From positions 1-64,000 of the forward strand of contig CALSCQ010001242.1 of assembly GCA_943704525.1 (NCBI GenBank): a stretch of DNA of 64,000 nt, written 5' to 3'. Numbering within the stretch: position 1 is the stretch's first letter; each line of letters starts with the position of its first letter. Both the position numbers and the translations under genes were made by a program. This document shows positions 24,601 to 37,376 of this stretch, one piece after another. The notes beneath the pieces are model-generated. The model saw only the letters and a program-made list of their open reading frames with translations, made no database searches and had not been told where the DNA came from. Source of the DNA: Pigoraptor vietnamica. Taxonomy: Eukaryota > Opisthokonta > Filasterea.

Positions 24601-27600
24601 CGGCGACTGCCTGTCCGCGACGGCCCCTTCGCCGTGCGGATTCATGCGCGGGTCGTGCTCGCGCGGCGGCGGATACCTGAACGACTTCACGCAGCGCTTG
24701 AGGCGGCGGCGCATGCGATTGGGGCCCTCGGTCGCATCGAGCTGCCACGAGGACGCGTACGGCACAGACGCCCACGGGGCGCGCTCGTGCGTCGCGTGGC
24801 GAATGACGTCCTTCCACTGCCGCTGCACGCGCCGCTCGGCCTCCAGGTCGTCGCGGATGCGGAAGAAGTAATTGGCGCGCTGCTGCGTCTGGAGGGAGAT
24901 CGCCGCAGATACCGCGTGCATGGAATCCGCCCGCGCCGCCCGCGCCGTCGCCGACGACCGTTGGGCCTCTTCGGCGCGCCGCACGCGCGCTTTGGTCCGC
25001 TCCTCTCGCCACCGCAGCGCCGCGGCGATCTCGCGGTCCTCGCGCGCTCGCACGATGTTCTCGCTCGCGGGCACAAACGCAAACGCAGCCACGCGTCCCG
25101 ACACGGGGTCGAGGCGCACGTGCGCGGGGTCGACGACGTCTCGGAGCAGACTGCGATGCGACTCGTACACGGTGCAAGCCGTTGCCAGCGCCATCATGCG
25201 CAAAATCTCGTCCTGCGTCGGCGCGCCCGGTTGCTGCGCGGCGTGCGTGGGTGTGCCCATGGCGCCTGCGGGTGCGGGCTGGTCATCCTCGGCGGATGCT
25301 GGGCCCTGGTGGTAGTCCCACGCAAACATGACGATCAGCGCGTTGAACTCCGTATCGCCGGAAAACGACGCGAGCATGCCGCGGTGGTCGTAGAGCCAGC
25401 GCACCACGAAGCTGCGTATGAAGCGCGGCTGGTTGGGCGACAGGAGGTGGAGGAGCAGCCGGCCGAGCTGGTCGCGCACAGGCACGTGCGCCGTGAGCAG
25501 CGCGAGCGACTCGACGAGGTCCTCGTCGCCCGACACACTGCGAGGGAAGACGAGGCGCAGCACGTGGAACACAAAGCGGATGAACACGAAACCGTCCTCG
25601 GCACTGCGGTCGGGCGACGGCGCAGGGGACGCCGACAGTCGCGCCCATACGGGATTGCCCATCGGCCCGTACGGCGTCTCCGAGTACAGGATGTGGTCGA
25701 CCGTGTGCGAGCAGAGGCTGACAAACGCGCGCGCAAACTTGTCGCTCCGCGAAAACACCTCCGGGCCGGGCTTCAGCTTGGCGCAGTAGTACTCGAGCAC
25801 CTCGCGCAGCACGCGGCGCTGGAGATGCAACATCTGCCGCGTGTGGACGAGGGGCAGTACGGCGACGGGCGACCCCGCATTCTCGCCGCCGGCGGGCGCA
25901 AATCCGAGCGTCGCAAAGGGCTCGAGTATGGCCGACATGCGCAGCGGGGTCGGCTGCGCGGCGACGCTCGCGCGGTTGTCCGGGTCGTCCTCCCAGCGCG
26001 TGAGCGACGCAAGCATCTCACGGACGAGGTTGAAGCCGACGCCTCCCGTGCGGCACGCAATCACCGCCACGACCTGCAGGAAGTCGAGCGCACGCGCGAG
26101 CATCAGCTGGCGGTCCTCCACAGTCGCCGCGTACACCACGCGCGGCGACTGCGCTTCGGGCGTGCGCGTGCCATCGCCGGCCCCGTCGTCGGCCCCAGCG
26201 GGCGCTGGCGGCGGGATGGAGATCGAGAGCGAAAGCGGCGTCAGCGACCGGCGCGGCGCATTCCGACGCTGCACAATCGCGGCCGCCGCGTTCAGGCTCG
26301 CGACACTCCCGCGCTTTGGCAGGACGGGCGTCACAGCGGGCGCCGGGGGCCGGGGCGGCACTTCCTCGTCCTCCTCATCGACAGACTCGAGCGCGGCGGC
26401 GCGCGGAGAGGACAGCCGCTGCGACGGCGAGGGCTCCGGCTGGTTGGCGCGCTGCTGGAGGGCGTCGGTGGCCACGATGCACGCGGACGCGTAGTCGCAC
26501 AGCATGTCGACTAGACCGCAGTCGAGCAGGCCCTTCTGCAGCTCCGGGTGGGCGACGTAAATACCCTGCAGCAGCCGCATCCCGAACATCCAGAGCGAGG
26601 GCTTCGTCGCGGCGCACGCGTCGAGGAGCGACACGAAGACGCCGTAGACGAGCGGCTGCCGCGGGTGAATTTCGATGCGAGGGCTGTTTTTGCTGCTGTG
26701 GTGCAGCGACGAGCGCCCGCCCCCCGCAGTGACGCGCGCCGTTGCGTCAGCGATAATGGCGGCGAGCGACCCGGGCACCGGGGCGGGCTTGGGGGCGTCC
26801 TCGGCTGCAGAGCCGCCACTCGACGCGGCGGCGTTGGCAGCGGCGATGGCGTCGGGGGTGAGGGGCATGTGGGACGGCACGCACAGCATCATCGCGGCAA
26901 GCACGGCGAACATCTCTTCGGTAACAGGGTACTGGCGCAGCTGGTCCCCGAGCATGAAGTACAGGGTGCGCAGGTCGTTTGGGGGCGCCGCATTCAGCGG
27001 TATGCGGCGCAACAGGACGTCGACGATCTTGAGCAACGTGACGCGCGTCGTCGGCGACGGGTGACCCAGCAGCGGCAACAGCACGTCCAGCTTGAGAATG
27101 CGGCTGTAGTCGGCAATCTTGTCGGGATACGCGGCCAACACGTCCAGCACCACCGCCAACAGCGACTCTCGCACCGATGCCTTCTCTCCGAGCCACGCCG
27201 CCGCCTCGGCCGCCGCGTCCTCGGGGCTGCCCTCCTCTCCACGCGGACCGCCGGGTGCCACGAGCGTTCCCGGCGGGCTCAGAAGATGGCCACCCAGGGG
27301 CGGCGTGACGACGCCAGTGGCCATCGACGCCGACGACGAAGGGTCCTCCTGGAAGTGCTGCTCGATAAGCCCGTCCACCTGAGTAAGCGACACGACGTAC
27401 TTCGTCGGCGACGGCGTAGACAGCCGGCGCTGGTCAAGGCGGCTCAGCTTCCCGCCGGCGCCGGTCGTCGTCGCTGGCGCGCCAATCCACGAGGGCCTCA
27501 TGGGACTCGAGATGCCGCGGTTGCGCTTTCGCAGCTCCTTGTTGCTCTTCGACTCGGTCTTCGAATCGCCCACGATCTGCACGACGCGCTTGGCGGAATC

Positions 27601-30600
27601 GGTCCCCGTCGGCGCGGTGGTGGACGTCACACGCGGGTGCGACGCGATGATGTAGTCAAAGAGGCTCTGCACGTTGTCCATCGACGGCGGCGACTCGAGA
27701 ATGGCGCGCAGGAGCCGCACGAGGGCCGCGGCGACGCGCGGGGGGAAGTTCTCCTGCTCGTCGAACGTGTGGAGGAGCAGCTGGAGCGCCGAGACGCACC
27801 TGAACTGCGCAATGTTGAAGCGCGCGTGGGGATTCTCCGCCGCCGTGACGAGGTCCGCGATGGCCTGCACGAGGGACGCCTGCACGGGCTCCGACGCGCG
27901 CTGCCATATGCGCCAATCGAGCACGAGGTGGCGCAGGGCCATCGGGTTCTTGACGATTGCAGACGCGAAGCCGGGGAGCCGAGTGGCCGCCGCGCCCCCG
28001 CCGAAGCTGCACACGGCGCGGAGCACGACGGGGAGGACCCAGTGGCCGAGCACACACCGCCGCGTGCGCATGAACTTTCCCACGAGCTGCCACCCGTTGA
28101 GGGCTTCCATCTCGCGGCGGTTCTGCGGGCTCCACTGCGTGACAGCAAAGAGCAGCCGCATCGCGCTGCACTGCACGTCCTCGCGGCGCGGCGTCTTTGC
28201 GAGCAGGTACAGGAACACCGACATGCCGCCGACGTCGTACACGGCCTCGCGTATGCCCCGTCGCTGAGCTATGGTCGCCGCGCCCGAGGGCTTGACGGGG
28301 AACGCGGCCAGCGTGCGCGTGCTACCGCTCGCGGTCGGGGCCGGCTGAGGCTGTGCCGAGACGACCGAGGCAGTGGAGTTGCTCGCCGTTTGCTGCCCAG
28401 CCGCCGCCGCCTGCGCCACAGTCGTGTTCTGCACGACGAGCGACCCGCGCGCAGTGTAGAAGAAGACGGTGTGGTCGGGGATGTGCGCGAGCGCAGCGAG
28501 GGGTGTCTCTGCAACAACCATCGCGGGATCGTGCGCCGTGATGTTGGCCTCGCTCACCAGCTCGTACGGGTGGTGACGCGCGGGGTCGTTCTTGAAACGG
28601 CCGACGTAGTTGGGACCGAGCGAGTAGAGGGCAAAGGCCTCCGCTGCCGTGAACACGCGCTCCTCGAGCACGAGCAGCGACGCGAGGTGCCAGTTGTGCG
28701 CCGCGTCCACCGGCGCCGCCCAGGGATCGCAGTCGACGAGGCACGTGACCGTCTGAGCCGCGGCAGACGCCGGGTACACGAGCTTGTTGTCGCTGCGAAA
28801 CGCGCCGTCGACCCAGAGCGTCACCCGGCCGGCCTTTCCCCGCGTGCCCTTCTTTGTGTGCGTCACGATGACGTGGTGCCAGCGGTTCGTCTGCAACACA
28901 AAGTTCGTCAGCGTCGCCGCGTGTCCCGTCCCGCTCCGCAACACGAGCGTGCCGCTGAGCGTGTCGGCGACAAGCTGTATCTTGGACGCGGCGCTCGAGA
29001 GCGTGACCATCTCGATCCACCTCGGCGTCTCCTCGCCCTTGCCAGGGACAGCTGCGGCTCCCGACGCCTTGTTCGGCGACCCACCGGGAGAATACGCGCC
29101 CGGCGGACGTGGCCGCAGGCGCATCCACAGTGCAATCGAGTACCCGAGCTGCGGGGGCGGCCAGTAGCACTCTTCGCGGCGCGCAAACGAGAGAAAGCCC
29201 GTCGAGTTGTCGGCGCTCGTAAACTCGACGTAGTGGCAGGGGAGGTCAAAGTCGCGCTCCGACACGCGCACGAGGGCGTCGGTGAGGGACGTCGGGTACG
29301 CGGTGCCGTGGATCAGCGAGAGGTACTGCCTCAGTTCGACGTGGCCCATCCGGTACCGCGCGAGGCGTACGAAGATGTCGAGGATCACGTGATGCGCCGG
29401 GTTGCCCTCGTCGTGCAGGGCGGGCGTGAACAGCGCGATGAGCATTCCGATTGTGCCGTGTGCGCAGAGGGCCGCGCGATTGGCGACGACGGTGCGCGCC
29501 AGGAACGATATCTCCTTGAGGCAGTACACGGCTGTCCGCTGGACGGTGCCAATTCCCAGCCCAGACGAAAGGGAGAGCGGGCGAGAGACGTCCGCGCTCG
29601 CAAGCAGGCGCAGCACGGTCTCGATGAGTTCGGGGTGCGCGACGGCGAGGCACGTGCGGCACGCCACGCAGTCCGCGGGCGGCGGGTGGAAGGGCGAAAC
29701 GGCTCGCGTGGCGGACGCAAGGAACGCCGGGTAGTGGTCGCGCACGAGCACAAGACGCGCCTCGTTCTGGACGAGGTCGAACAGGTCCGGCGGGCAGAGA
29801 GGGAGGCGCCGCTCCGTCTCCGTGCGGTGTCGCGCGTCCACAAATGTGAGCGCCTTTGGGGCGCGCACGCCGACGTACGTGTTGAAGATGTGGACGGCGC
29901 GGAACCGGTGGAGCCCCGACGACGCAATCGCCTTGTTGCGGCATTCCTCTCGGAACCGCTCCACCTCGAGCCAGAACAGCAGGTGGTGGTCGCACTGGCG
30001 CGCCTCGAGGAACGACAGAAACTGCGCCCGCACAGACTCGTTCGCGCTCACCACGTCCGCGAACGTCTCCCCCAACCGCCACGCGTTCGACTCGTCGTCG
30101 CGGCCGGCCATCAGATCGACGGCCATGCGCAGAGAGCCCGGAAGCAACGCATCGTCCGTCGACGCCGCGTGCTTCGGGCACGACGCCGGAAACGTGCCGC
30201 GCACTGCCGCACCGAGGAGCGTCTCGCACAGGTCCAGTCCGTGCCGCGAGTTGATGAAGTCCGTGCGGCGGAGGGGCTCAAGCAGCGCCGTGAACATCAT
30301 CGACGCGCGAAAGTGCGCCTGGTTGTGCGGGTGGTCCTTCAGTGCCACCGACACGCAGCGCAGCGCGGCATCGACGAGGTCAAAAGCGCACGAGAGCGTC
30401 GCGTCCGAAACGGGGATGCCCTCCTGGCGTATGCCGACGAGCGCGTCCCCCGTGTCGCCGAGCACGCGCAGGGCCCACGCAAAGCCGCCGCCGGTGCAGA
30501 AGGGCGCCTTGGCCGCTGGGTTACCCGCCATCATTCGCGCCACAGCGCGGGCAATGTCGATACGCATCATCACGTTCGATCGCTCCAGCAGCTGGAGAGG

Positions 30601-33600
30601 CCGCGCGTGCAAACTGCCGCCGCCGACGCCCTCGTGCTCGAGGGACGTTGCGACGCCGTGTCCGCGCGCCGCGCCGATGGTCGGGTGCCTGTTTTTCCGC
30701 GATTTGGACGGCGACGTGCCGGGGCCGCCCTTGTCCCTCTCGCGCATGCCGTACGCGCCGCTCGAGTTGACGGGGACGGCGGCGGGGTCGGAGAGGAACC
30801 GGATGATGTCGGGAACAATGCGCCACTCGACGACAGACGGCGTGTCCCCGAGGATGGCGAGCGCGCGAAGCACGGCCCGGCGCAACGTCACGTCCCTCAT
30901 GAGATGGTACAGCCGCCGCAGCCCGCCGGAGGCGCAGAACTCGGCCTGCGTCGCCGGATTGTCGGCGATGAGCGTGCACAGCATCACGAGCAGCTGCTCG
31001 GTGACGCCGTGGAGGATGGGCAGGTCCTGCGCAGCGCTCTGGCCCCCGTCGCGCGCCACAACCGTCGCGCTGCGCGAGCGGGCGACGCTCAACGCGGCCA
31101 CAGTCGCAGGCATGTGCGTGTCGTCGTCAACGCCGGCCTGCGCCGCACGGCCCGCCCCATCTCTCGTCGTCTGCGGACTCTGCGGGACGGGCCCGAGCGA
31201 TCCAAACCGGAGGTCTCCCAGCAGTGACAGACACAAGGCGCACTCTCTCGGACTCCGGAGTGCCGCAGAGTAGGGCAGCTCGAGGGATGGGCAGAGCAGC
31301 GTGACGAGCGCGGGCACCACGCCGGCCTCGTGCATGAAGCGCTTGAACCGCGGCGTGAGCGACATCTGTCGGTCCATGTGGTGGGCAACGAGGAGGACGC
31401 TGTGCGGGCTCGGTCCCCCGAGCAGTGCGCAGTACTGGCGCAGCTCGTCCTCGAGGCGATACCCGTCCTTGAGGAGGAGCGAGACAAAGCCGAGAATGGT
31501 GCGCTGCACGCTCTCGTGGCGCACGTGGAAGTCGGCAAGCAAGCTCCGAAACACGGGCGTGCCACGCAGGCGGGCAAAGTTGGCGGGGTTGAGGAAGGAC
31601 CGCCGGATCACCCCCAGAATTTGCTTCTGCGTGTACAGCGACGTGCTGCTGACAAATGCCGTCAAGAGGGCGCCGTACGCGGCGACATTGCGCACTCCTT
31701 CCGCCTCTCCCGTGTGGTCCGCCTCGGGCCCATCGGCCACAATTTCGTCGCCGACCTGGCACAACTTCCACATGAGCGCGACGAACCGCCGCACGTACTC
31801 CCGCGATGCCGAAGCCTCCAACCGCAACAGCATGTCCGTGAGGACCGCGTAACCCCCAAACGCACTCATGGCGAGAAGGAGCGACGGGGTGAGAATGAAG
31901 GAAGCCTGCAGCACGCACACGAGCGCACCGCAAACCTCCAGCAAGAGCTGCGGCTGTCGGCGACCGTCCTCGTCGGCGCGGTGGTCGGGCGACGATGTTT
32001 GGGTCGCGTTGGCCGCAGGGCGCTTGCCGTCCCTGTCGCGCCCGCCCGTGTGCCGGCGGGTCTCGTTCCCGCCGCGCTCTTCGGACAGCACGGACGCAGT
32101 TGCCGGTCGGTGAGTGGGCATGAACATCGCCACGAGCGAGGCGACGTATCCCGTCGCAGCCAGCTTCTCCGCAAGCGCCGCGCCCGAGCACATCGTCACC
32201 GCCAGCGTGCACGTCACGCGGAGAGCACACCGCGCCGCGTCCTGCACGGGCAGGCGGCTGTTGAGGTACTGTCCGGCCGTCTCGCGGAGAAGAACGGCCT
32301 GCTGGGGGCTCGACGGGCCGCTCCCGGGCTGCGCACGCGTGGCGGCGAGGAGCTCCGCGAGTGCTTCGGGTGGTAGGCTCGTGTTCCGCGGATCCGAGAG
32401 CACCGCCAGGGGCGTGGCAGACCCCGACCCGCCCGACGCGTGTCCGGACAGCGCGTGGGACGTGGACGGCGACATCTGCCCCGCGGAAGACGATCCCGGC
32501 GCTGTGCTTGTCGGGCAGTCCAGGCGGTCCGTCGAAAGGCTGCGGTTGAGCGCGAGAAAGCCGCTCCTCTCGCCCGTCACAGACTTCTCGCGCGGCCGCG
32601 AGACGCCGTCCGATACCGAAGCGCGCGGACCCTTGCGACCCCCTGTCGTCGACGTCGTGCGCGCCACGTGATCCGGCTGCGGCGCCACCACGAGCACCTC
32701 GGACCCGTCGGGCAGCGTGCGCGCGCGCGTGTTGCGAAAGTCCGACGTCACAAGCGACATGAGCCTGTGCAGGCGCCCCGAAACGACGAGCGACGCGCAG
32801 ATCTCCTCCTCCAGGCAGAGATTGCCGAGGATGGACATCAGGAGAATGCACAGCCACATGGGCTGCGCGGCCAGCGACCCCTCGAGAGCCCGCTCCGAGA
32901 GCACTACGGCGCAGACACCGGACGGAAGAAAGCTTCGGTCGTGTGCATACGCGCGGTCCACAAAGGGAAGCTCCGGAAAGGACAGACGGGGACCCTCGTA
33001 GTCCGTGGTGAGGCTTCGCCGCCGCACGGCGGGCCATCGCGCCGACATTTCCGTGAGCGCCAAAAGGAGGTCTGCGAGAGCGGTGCATCGTCGCCGACGC
33101 GACTTCTGCGACACAAGAACACGCGGAGGGCGTGTGAGACGCATGCACGTGTGTGCGTGTGTGTGTGGGCGCTGGATTGCACAACCACCGCACCTGTCGT
33201 GTGAGAAGGTAGATGGCATACAGCAAGAGAAGGCCCATTCCGTCCGCACTTTGGCCGGCAATGTATCGGAAGACCGGGCCCACCGCCGCCTGCGGAGTGC
33301 CGTCCGCGGGCGCACCGGCCGCGACTCTCTCCATGATGTCGGCGACACGGTTGCAAAAGACATTGACCAGTTCCTCGCACACATTATCGCCAATGTGGAC
33401 GCTGCGTTGAAGGCACGGCAGTTAAAGAATCGCATTAATCAGAGCACGTGGAGGCGCCTTTGCGCAACCCACCCGAAATCAAGGATGCCGGCGGACTCCT
33501 CGGTTGGAAAAGTGCGGGCGAATGTCTCCAAATACAGCTTCAAGTGAGCCATCTTCACCTGCGCAGCCGCGAGAGAGTGCCGCAATGCGCTCGTGAATTT

Positions 33601-33767
33601 GCAGACCGCGTCACAGAGGGACGAAGAAACACACACAACGAGAACGCAGAAGCGCGGCAAGCTTGCAGCAGTGTCACGTGGGCGCGTTTCCGTACCTTTG
33701 GGACAAACTCTGTGCGGTAATTGGCCCATGTCGCACGCAGCAGCGCGAACGCCGCCGACGCATCCAT
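21637..33767 (-). CDS. Giant WDFY3/LvsA-like BEACH protein with RGS domain
   Basis: Exons 33767-33696, 33558-33473, 33401-33194 and one 11.5-kb exon 33105-21637; about 3944 residues. Order: helical/ARM-type region (to ~1130); RGS domain (~1133-1258, FADVVSANES, HHLLFWLEVERFREE, LFDLVQNEARLVLVRDHYP); ConA-like lectin fold (~1407-1610, LPCHYVEFTS, NRWHHVIVTHTKKG, VTLWVDG); more helical repeats; PH-like (~3109-3261, RITPHKRNDGELLIGNNHVY); BEACH (~3270-3557, NFEYLMHLNTLAGRSFNDLN, QYPVFPFIL, RIDYGS-like YGSHYSTQG, FGFKQTGPEA); WD40 repeats (GHTRAVRCVAVS, GSDDGTCITWDL). BEACH proteins scaffold membrane traffic; WDFY3/Alfy acts in aggrephagy. There is no C-terminal FYVE finger, unlike animal WDFY3. 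The RGS domain is not part of the usual BEACH layout. Confidence 0.93.
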
Positions 33768-34406
33768 CTTGGCGGGTGCGCCACGGGGGCGAGAGCCCCC
33801 TCTGTACGTCTACTCTGCAGTCACGCGCACATGTCGAAACGCTGGGACACTGCTAGTGTTGTCGCCCTCACGCGCCCCTCAGCCACTGGCACCGTAGTGG
33901 TACAGTACACGCAGAAGACGAGCCTTTTGTCATGCGCACAGAGGGTGGTCGTCTCTCACGCGCGCAGAGTGTGGCCGTTTCTCACGCGCACTTCTCTTTG
34001 AACGAAAAAGTGCGGTGGATCGGCGCATCCTCTCTCTCTGCTGTTGTCACGCGTGAAACATTCGGCAGCCACAACACCCAGTCCAGTCGAGACTCACGCA
34101 TTGAAAATGGCCCAAAATTATGGTCAAACTAGAGCCTAATTTAATTGGATGGCGGGGGTTGGCCCAGACAGGTTACCGCACCGAACCGCAGCCGTGAGTT
34201 TCTGCCCCTCTTTTTTTTTTTCCGTTCGAGTGCAGGAGCTCCTGGTTCGAGCCCCATAAATACCAAGCGCACCAACAACAAGCACTCGAACCGAGGATGA
34301 ATGTAAGATTTAATACAAAGCGCAAGAAGCGCAAACAGCGAGACGCACGCAAGAATCCGGGCGACGACGCAGCACGCCGCAACGCACGCACACGCGCAAC
34401 GAGAGC
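33768..34406. other. Spacer between BEACH and cyclase genes
   Basis: About 640 bp and the only tandem (same-strand) gene junction here. It holds two ~30-bp imperfect direct repeats (GCGCAGAG...TCTCACGC, about 33930-33990), an 11-T run near 34210 and a 12-bp palindrome CAGGAGCTCCTG near 34233 flanked by TTCGAG on both sides. It must contain the cyclase 3' end and the BEACH promoter. No gene seen. Confidence 0.5.
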
Positions 34407-37376
34407 TCACTTCTCCAGCAGCTCCCTGTAGCCCTTCCAGTCTGGCGGGGGGACGAGGCCGTGGTTTTCCATGAACGCGAGGATGACGCGGCCGTACGCC
34501 GTCTTTGGGGCGCCTCCCTGTATCAACAGCTCCTTCGCGCGCACCCAGTCGCCCTTGATGTACTCCTCGATCCCTGCGTCCTGCGAGAAGCGCGCCATCT
34601 TCGCCGTGTCGGACGGAGGCTCGTCAATGATGCACATGCCCATCGCCTTGCCCTCGGACACGAGGAATGCGTTGAATGTGTACAGGTAGATCGGCGACTT
34701 GGAGCCCTTCAGCGTCACGTGGTCCACCTTGACGCAGAGCTCCTGGAGGTCGGGCGAGAGCAGCGAGAAAAACTGCCCGCTGATGAGCACGTCGACGCCG
34801 TATTGCTTCGTCGCCCCCTCGAGCCGCGCCGACATGTTGACGTGCGGGGAGAGGTACGAGGCGTCAAACTTGAACAGCGACCCGATCGCGCCCTCGATTG
34901 CCCACCCGACGTGGACGCCGAACCCGAGGCGGACGCGGTAGTCCGGCAGCACCTTGCGGATGCGGCTGCTGAGGAACGAGAGCGTCTCGGACGTGTTGAT
35001 GCCGTCCCACACCTGCAGAATAGCGAGGAGTGCGCCGTCCGCCATCCGCCTCATCGACTTGTGCGCGTTGAGGTCGCCAAACTTCCATACGGTGAGGAAG
35101 GCGTCGCCGACGTTCTTGTTGGGCTGCCCGCCGTACTCCGACACGGCCGTGTGCACGATCGTCGAAATCTTGTTGACAAACATCATGACGTCCTCCTTGA
35201 GAATCTCGGTGGCGTCGGTGAATTGTCGAATGTCGCAGAAGCCAAACACGCCGTTCATCTTAGTGCCGAGCATCATGGCCGCCTGCTGGTTGTTCGTAAA
35301 CAGCGTCTCGGTGACCATCGTCGAGCCCGCGAGGCCGCACGCCATCTGCGCGGCAATTTGGCACGAAGGACGTCAGCATGGGATGAAGGTCCTATCTTGA
35401 TATTTCCGTACGAGAATGAAAAGCAGACGGACGCACGAGCACGTACACACACACACACTCTCTCTCACTCACAAACACACACACTCGCACACGCACATAA
35501 ACGCACACACACTACGCGCACATATACGCACAACACTTTCACATTAAACAAACGGAAAAAAAGAAGAAAACAACACACTCGCATAAGTGTACAGGCTGAA
35601 AACCCCACCTGCAACAGATTCGTGATCTGGCCAGCGGCCGACCTATACACCGCGGCGGCAATCATCAGTGCGCCAATGGAACACCCCGCAAACGCAAGCG
35701 CACCGCGCGCAAACGACGTCGTCGAGATCGTGTCGTCAAAGATGGCCGTTGTGTTCGAAGCGCCCCCGAGCGTCACCAGGACGTCAGTCGCGAGCCCGTT
35801 CGTCGGATCGAGAGGGTTGACCGAGTACGACACAACGCCGGGAATGTAGAGGTGGACGACGTTGGGGTACATGGACAGGAAGAGGCGTAGTGTGTTGTTG
35901 CCCGCGATCGAACCCGCGAGGGCCAGAGACGAGAGCTGTTGAAGAGACACTTCAGCCACTTCGTAGTCGACGAGGTCTCGCATGCACCACTCCTCGATCA
36001 TCGAAGCGCCGATGGCGCAGATGAGGCCCGTGAGGACGGCTGTCGCGAAGAGCCTCAGGGACAATCGCCGCACGATGAGCTTGTAGGTCTGTGTGATCAT
36101 TCCAGCAAAGGGATGGGTCAAGGAAGAAGGACGCGCACACGCGAAGTGTCAGGAAGCCGCGGACAGCGGCAAGCTCACACGCGACACACAGGTCGCTGAG
36201 TCTAACAGTAGCTACGATAATAGAAAGAGAGTGCGTGTGCGTTTGTGTAGGCAAGTACAGTCCCACTGCTCAAGCGCAGGGTGTGCTGCAAATATCTCAA
36301 GTCAGGCGCTCACAATCAAAGCCAGCGGCAAAACACAGGGGAGCGGATACGCCCTGGAGGGGGTTGTCCAGGCGGAGTGCACCGGGCGTCTCTTCGTGCC
36401 ACTTGAGTAAGATCTTGCGCACGACCTCGAGCGCTTGCGCGTAGATGGGCAGCACGATGTGGCACAGGCGGTACGCCCGCACCAATACGAGCGCGACCAC
36501 GAGAAACGACCGCACCTTCGCGTTCGGGAGCGAGTTGTGCGTCGTTGCGTCCGCGACGAACGTCAAGATGACCATTAGGTCGAGCATATTCCTCTGCGAC
36601 ATTCGTGGCCCGTGTATCTCGAGCGCGATGTTGAAGACCAGCTCAATCACGAAGAGGCCGAACACCCCCATCGTCACGGCGAAGAACGGGAGCCGAAGCG
36701 ACTGCGAGGCGAGCATCCCCGCAAAGGGCGCAAAGATCGCCCATATGATCGCCAGGTACATCAGCGCACCGAACGCCCAGTGCCGGAAGACCTTGCGGAT
36801 CTGCGCGCCGATGCCCTTCTTCGGCTCGAGGAAAACCGTCCCCATCGTCCTGTGGAATCGCGACGACGAGAGATCTCTCCGCCGCGTGCTTCCCGTCGAC
36901 GCCGACGCCTGCTCGAGCGCATGCTTGAGACTCGTCGAGCTGTGGCTGTGGCGAAGGATCTTCGGAGGCCTCTTCAGTAGCCGTATGACCTGCTTGGCCA
37001 GCGCCGACCGCTCGCCGGACTTGGGGTGGCTCTTGAGCTTGTGCTGCACGGCCCTCCGCTCCTTGTTCATCTCCAGTAGCGACGAGCGCCCTAGTCGTTG
37101 CGACGTGATGGGCATCTGCAGCGGCGTGTCGTCCCCCGCCGTCGTCGCGCGAAGGTCGGGGCCCAGCGTACTCCGCATAATGTGGCCCCTCTCCGAATTG
37201 TGATGCGAGCGCACATCATTTTGGCTCGAAGACCGGCCGTGAAGCGGCACAAACTCGGTCACGGCATTTGGAAGGATGAGGTCCGCCGTGCTCTGAAATC
37301 GAACCGAGTTCGCCTCTCCCGCCTCCACGTCAACGTCTTTCGACGACCGCGATGTCCCCGCGCCGTTGTCGTCCAT
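34407..37376 (-). CDS. Voltage-sensor-like class III adenylate/guanylate cyclase
   Basis: Exons 37376-36351, 36088-35609, 35345-34407; 814 residues. A basic cytosolic head (~195 residues) leads to four membrane helices laid out like a voltage sensor: S1 FGALMYLAIIWAIFAPFAG; S2 with VIELVFNIALEI; S3 NMLDLMVIL with the usual Asp; S4 VRSFLVVALVLVRAYRLCHI carrying Arg at intervals. Two further membrane helices bracket a ~100-residue extracytoplasmic domain. The cyclase core follows: FGFCDIRQFTDATEILKED (first metal Asp), NKNVGDAFLTVW (second metal Asp), FGVHVGWAIEGAIGS and SPHVNMSARLEGATKQYGV. Such channel- or sensor-coupled cyclases are known in ciliates, apicomplexans and algae. Nucleotide specificity cannot be read safely. 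No pore loop is visible. The first intron (GTATCCGC donor, TTCCTTGACC near its end) may be U12-like. Confidence 0.88.
35440..35530. repeat. CA-rich tract in cyclase intron 2
   Basis: About 90 bp of ACAC/CTCT steps inside the intron between the last membrane helix exon and the catalytic exon. Confidence 0.75.

Noticed and set aside
22378-31227. Very long plus-strand ORFs (over 1300 and 1500 codons) opposite the BEACH gene
   Set aside because: They are Arg/Ala/Val/His-rich shadows produced by the GC-rich codon use of the minus-strand exon and show no domain or motif, while the minus strand encodes RGS, BEACH and WD40 domains.
34233-34265. tRNA-like B box (GGTTCGAGCCCC)
   Set aside because: The flanking bases do not form a T-stem, acceptor stem or A box, and a T-run precedes it.
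36297-37376. Cyclase N-terminus as a complete ion channel
   Set aside because: Only the four sensor-like helices are present. No pore helix, selectivity filter or S5-S6 pair with a pore loop can be seen; the following two helices bracket a soluble domain.
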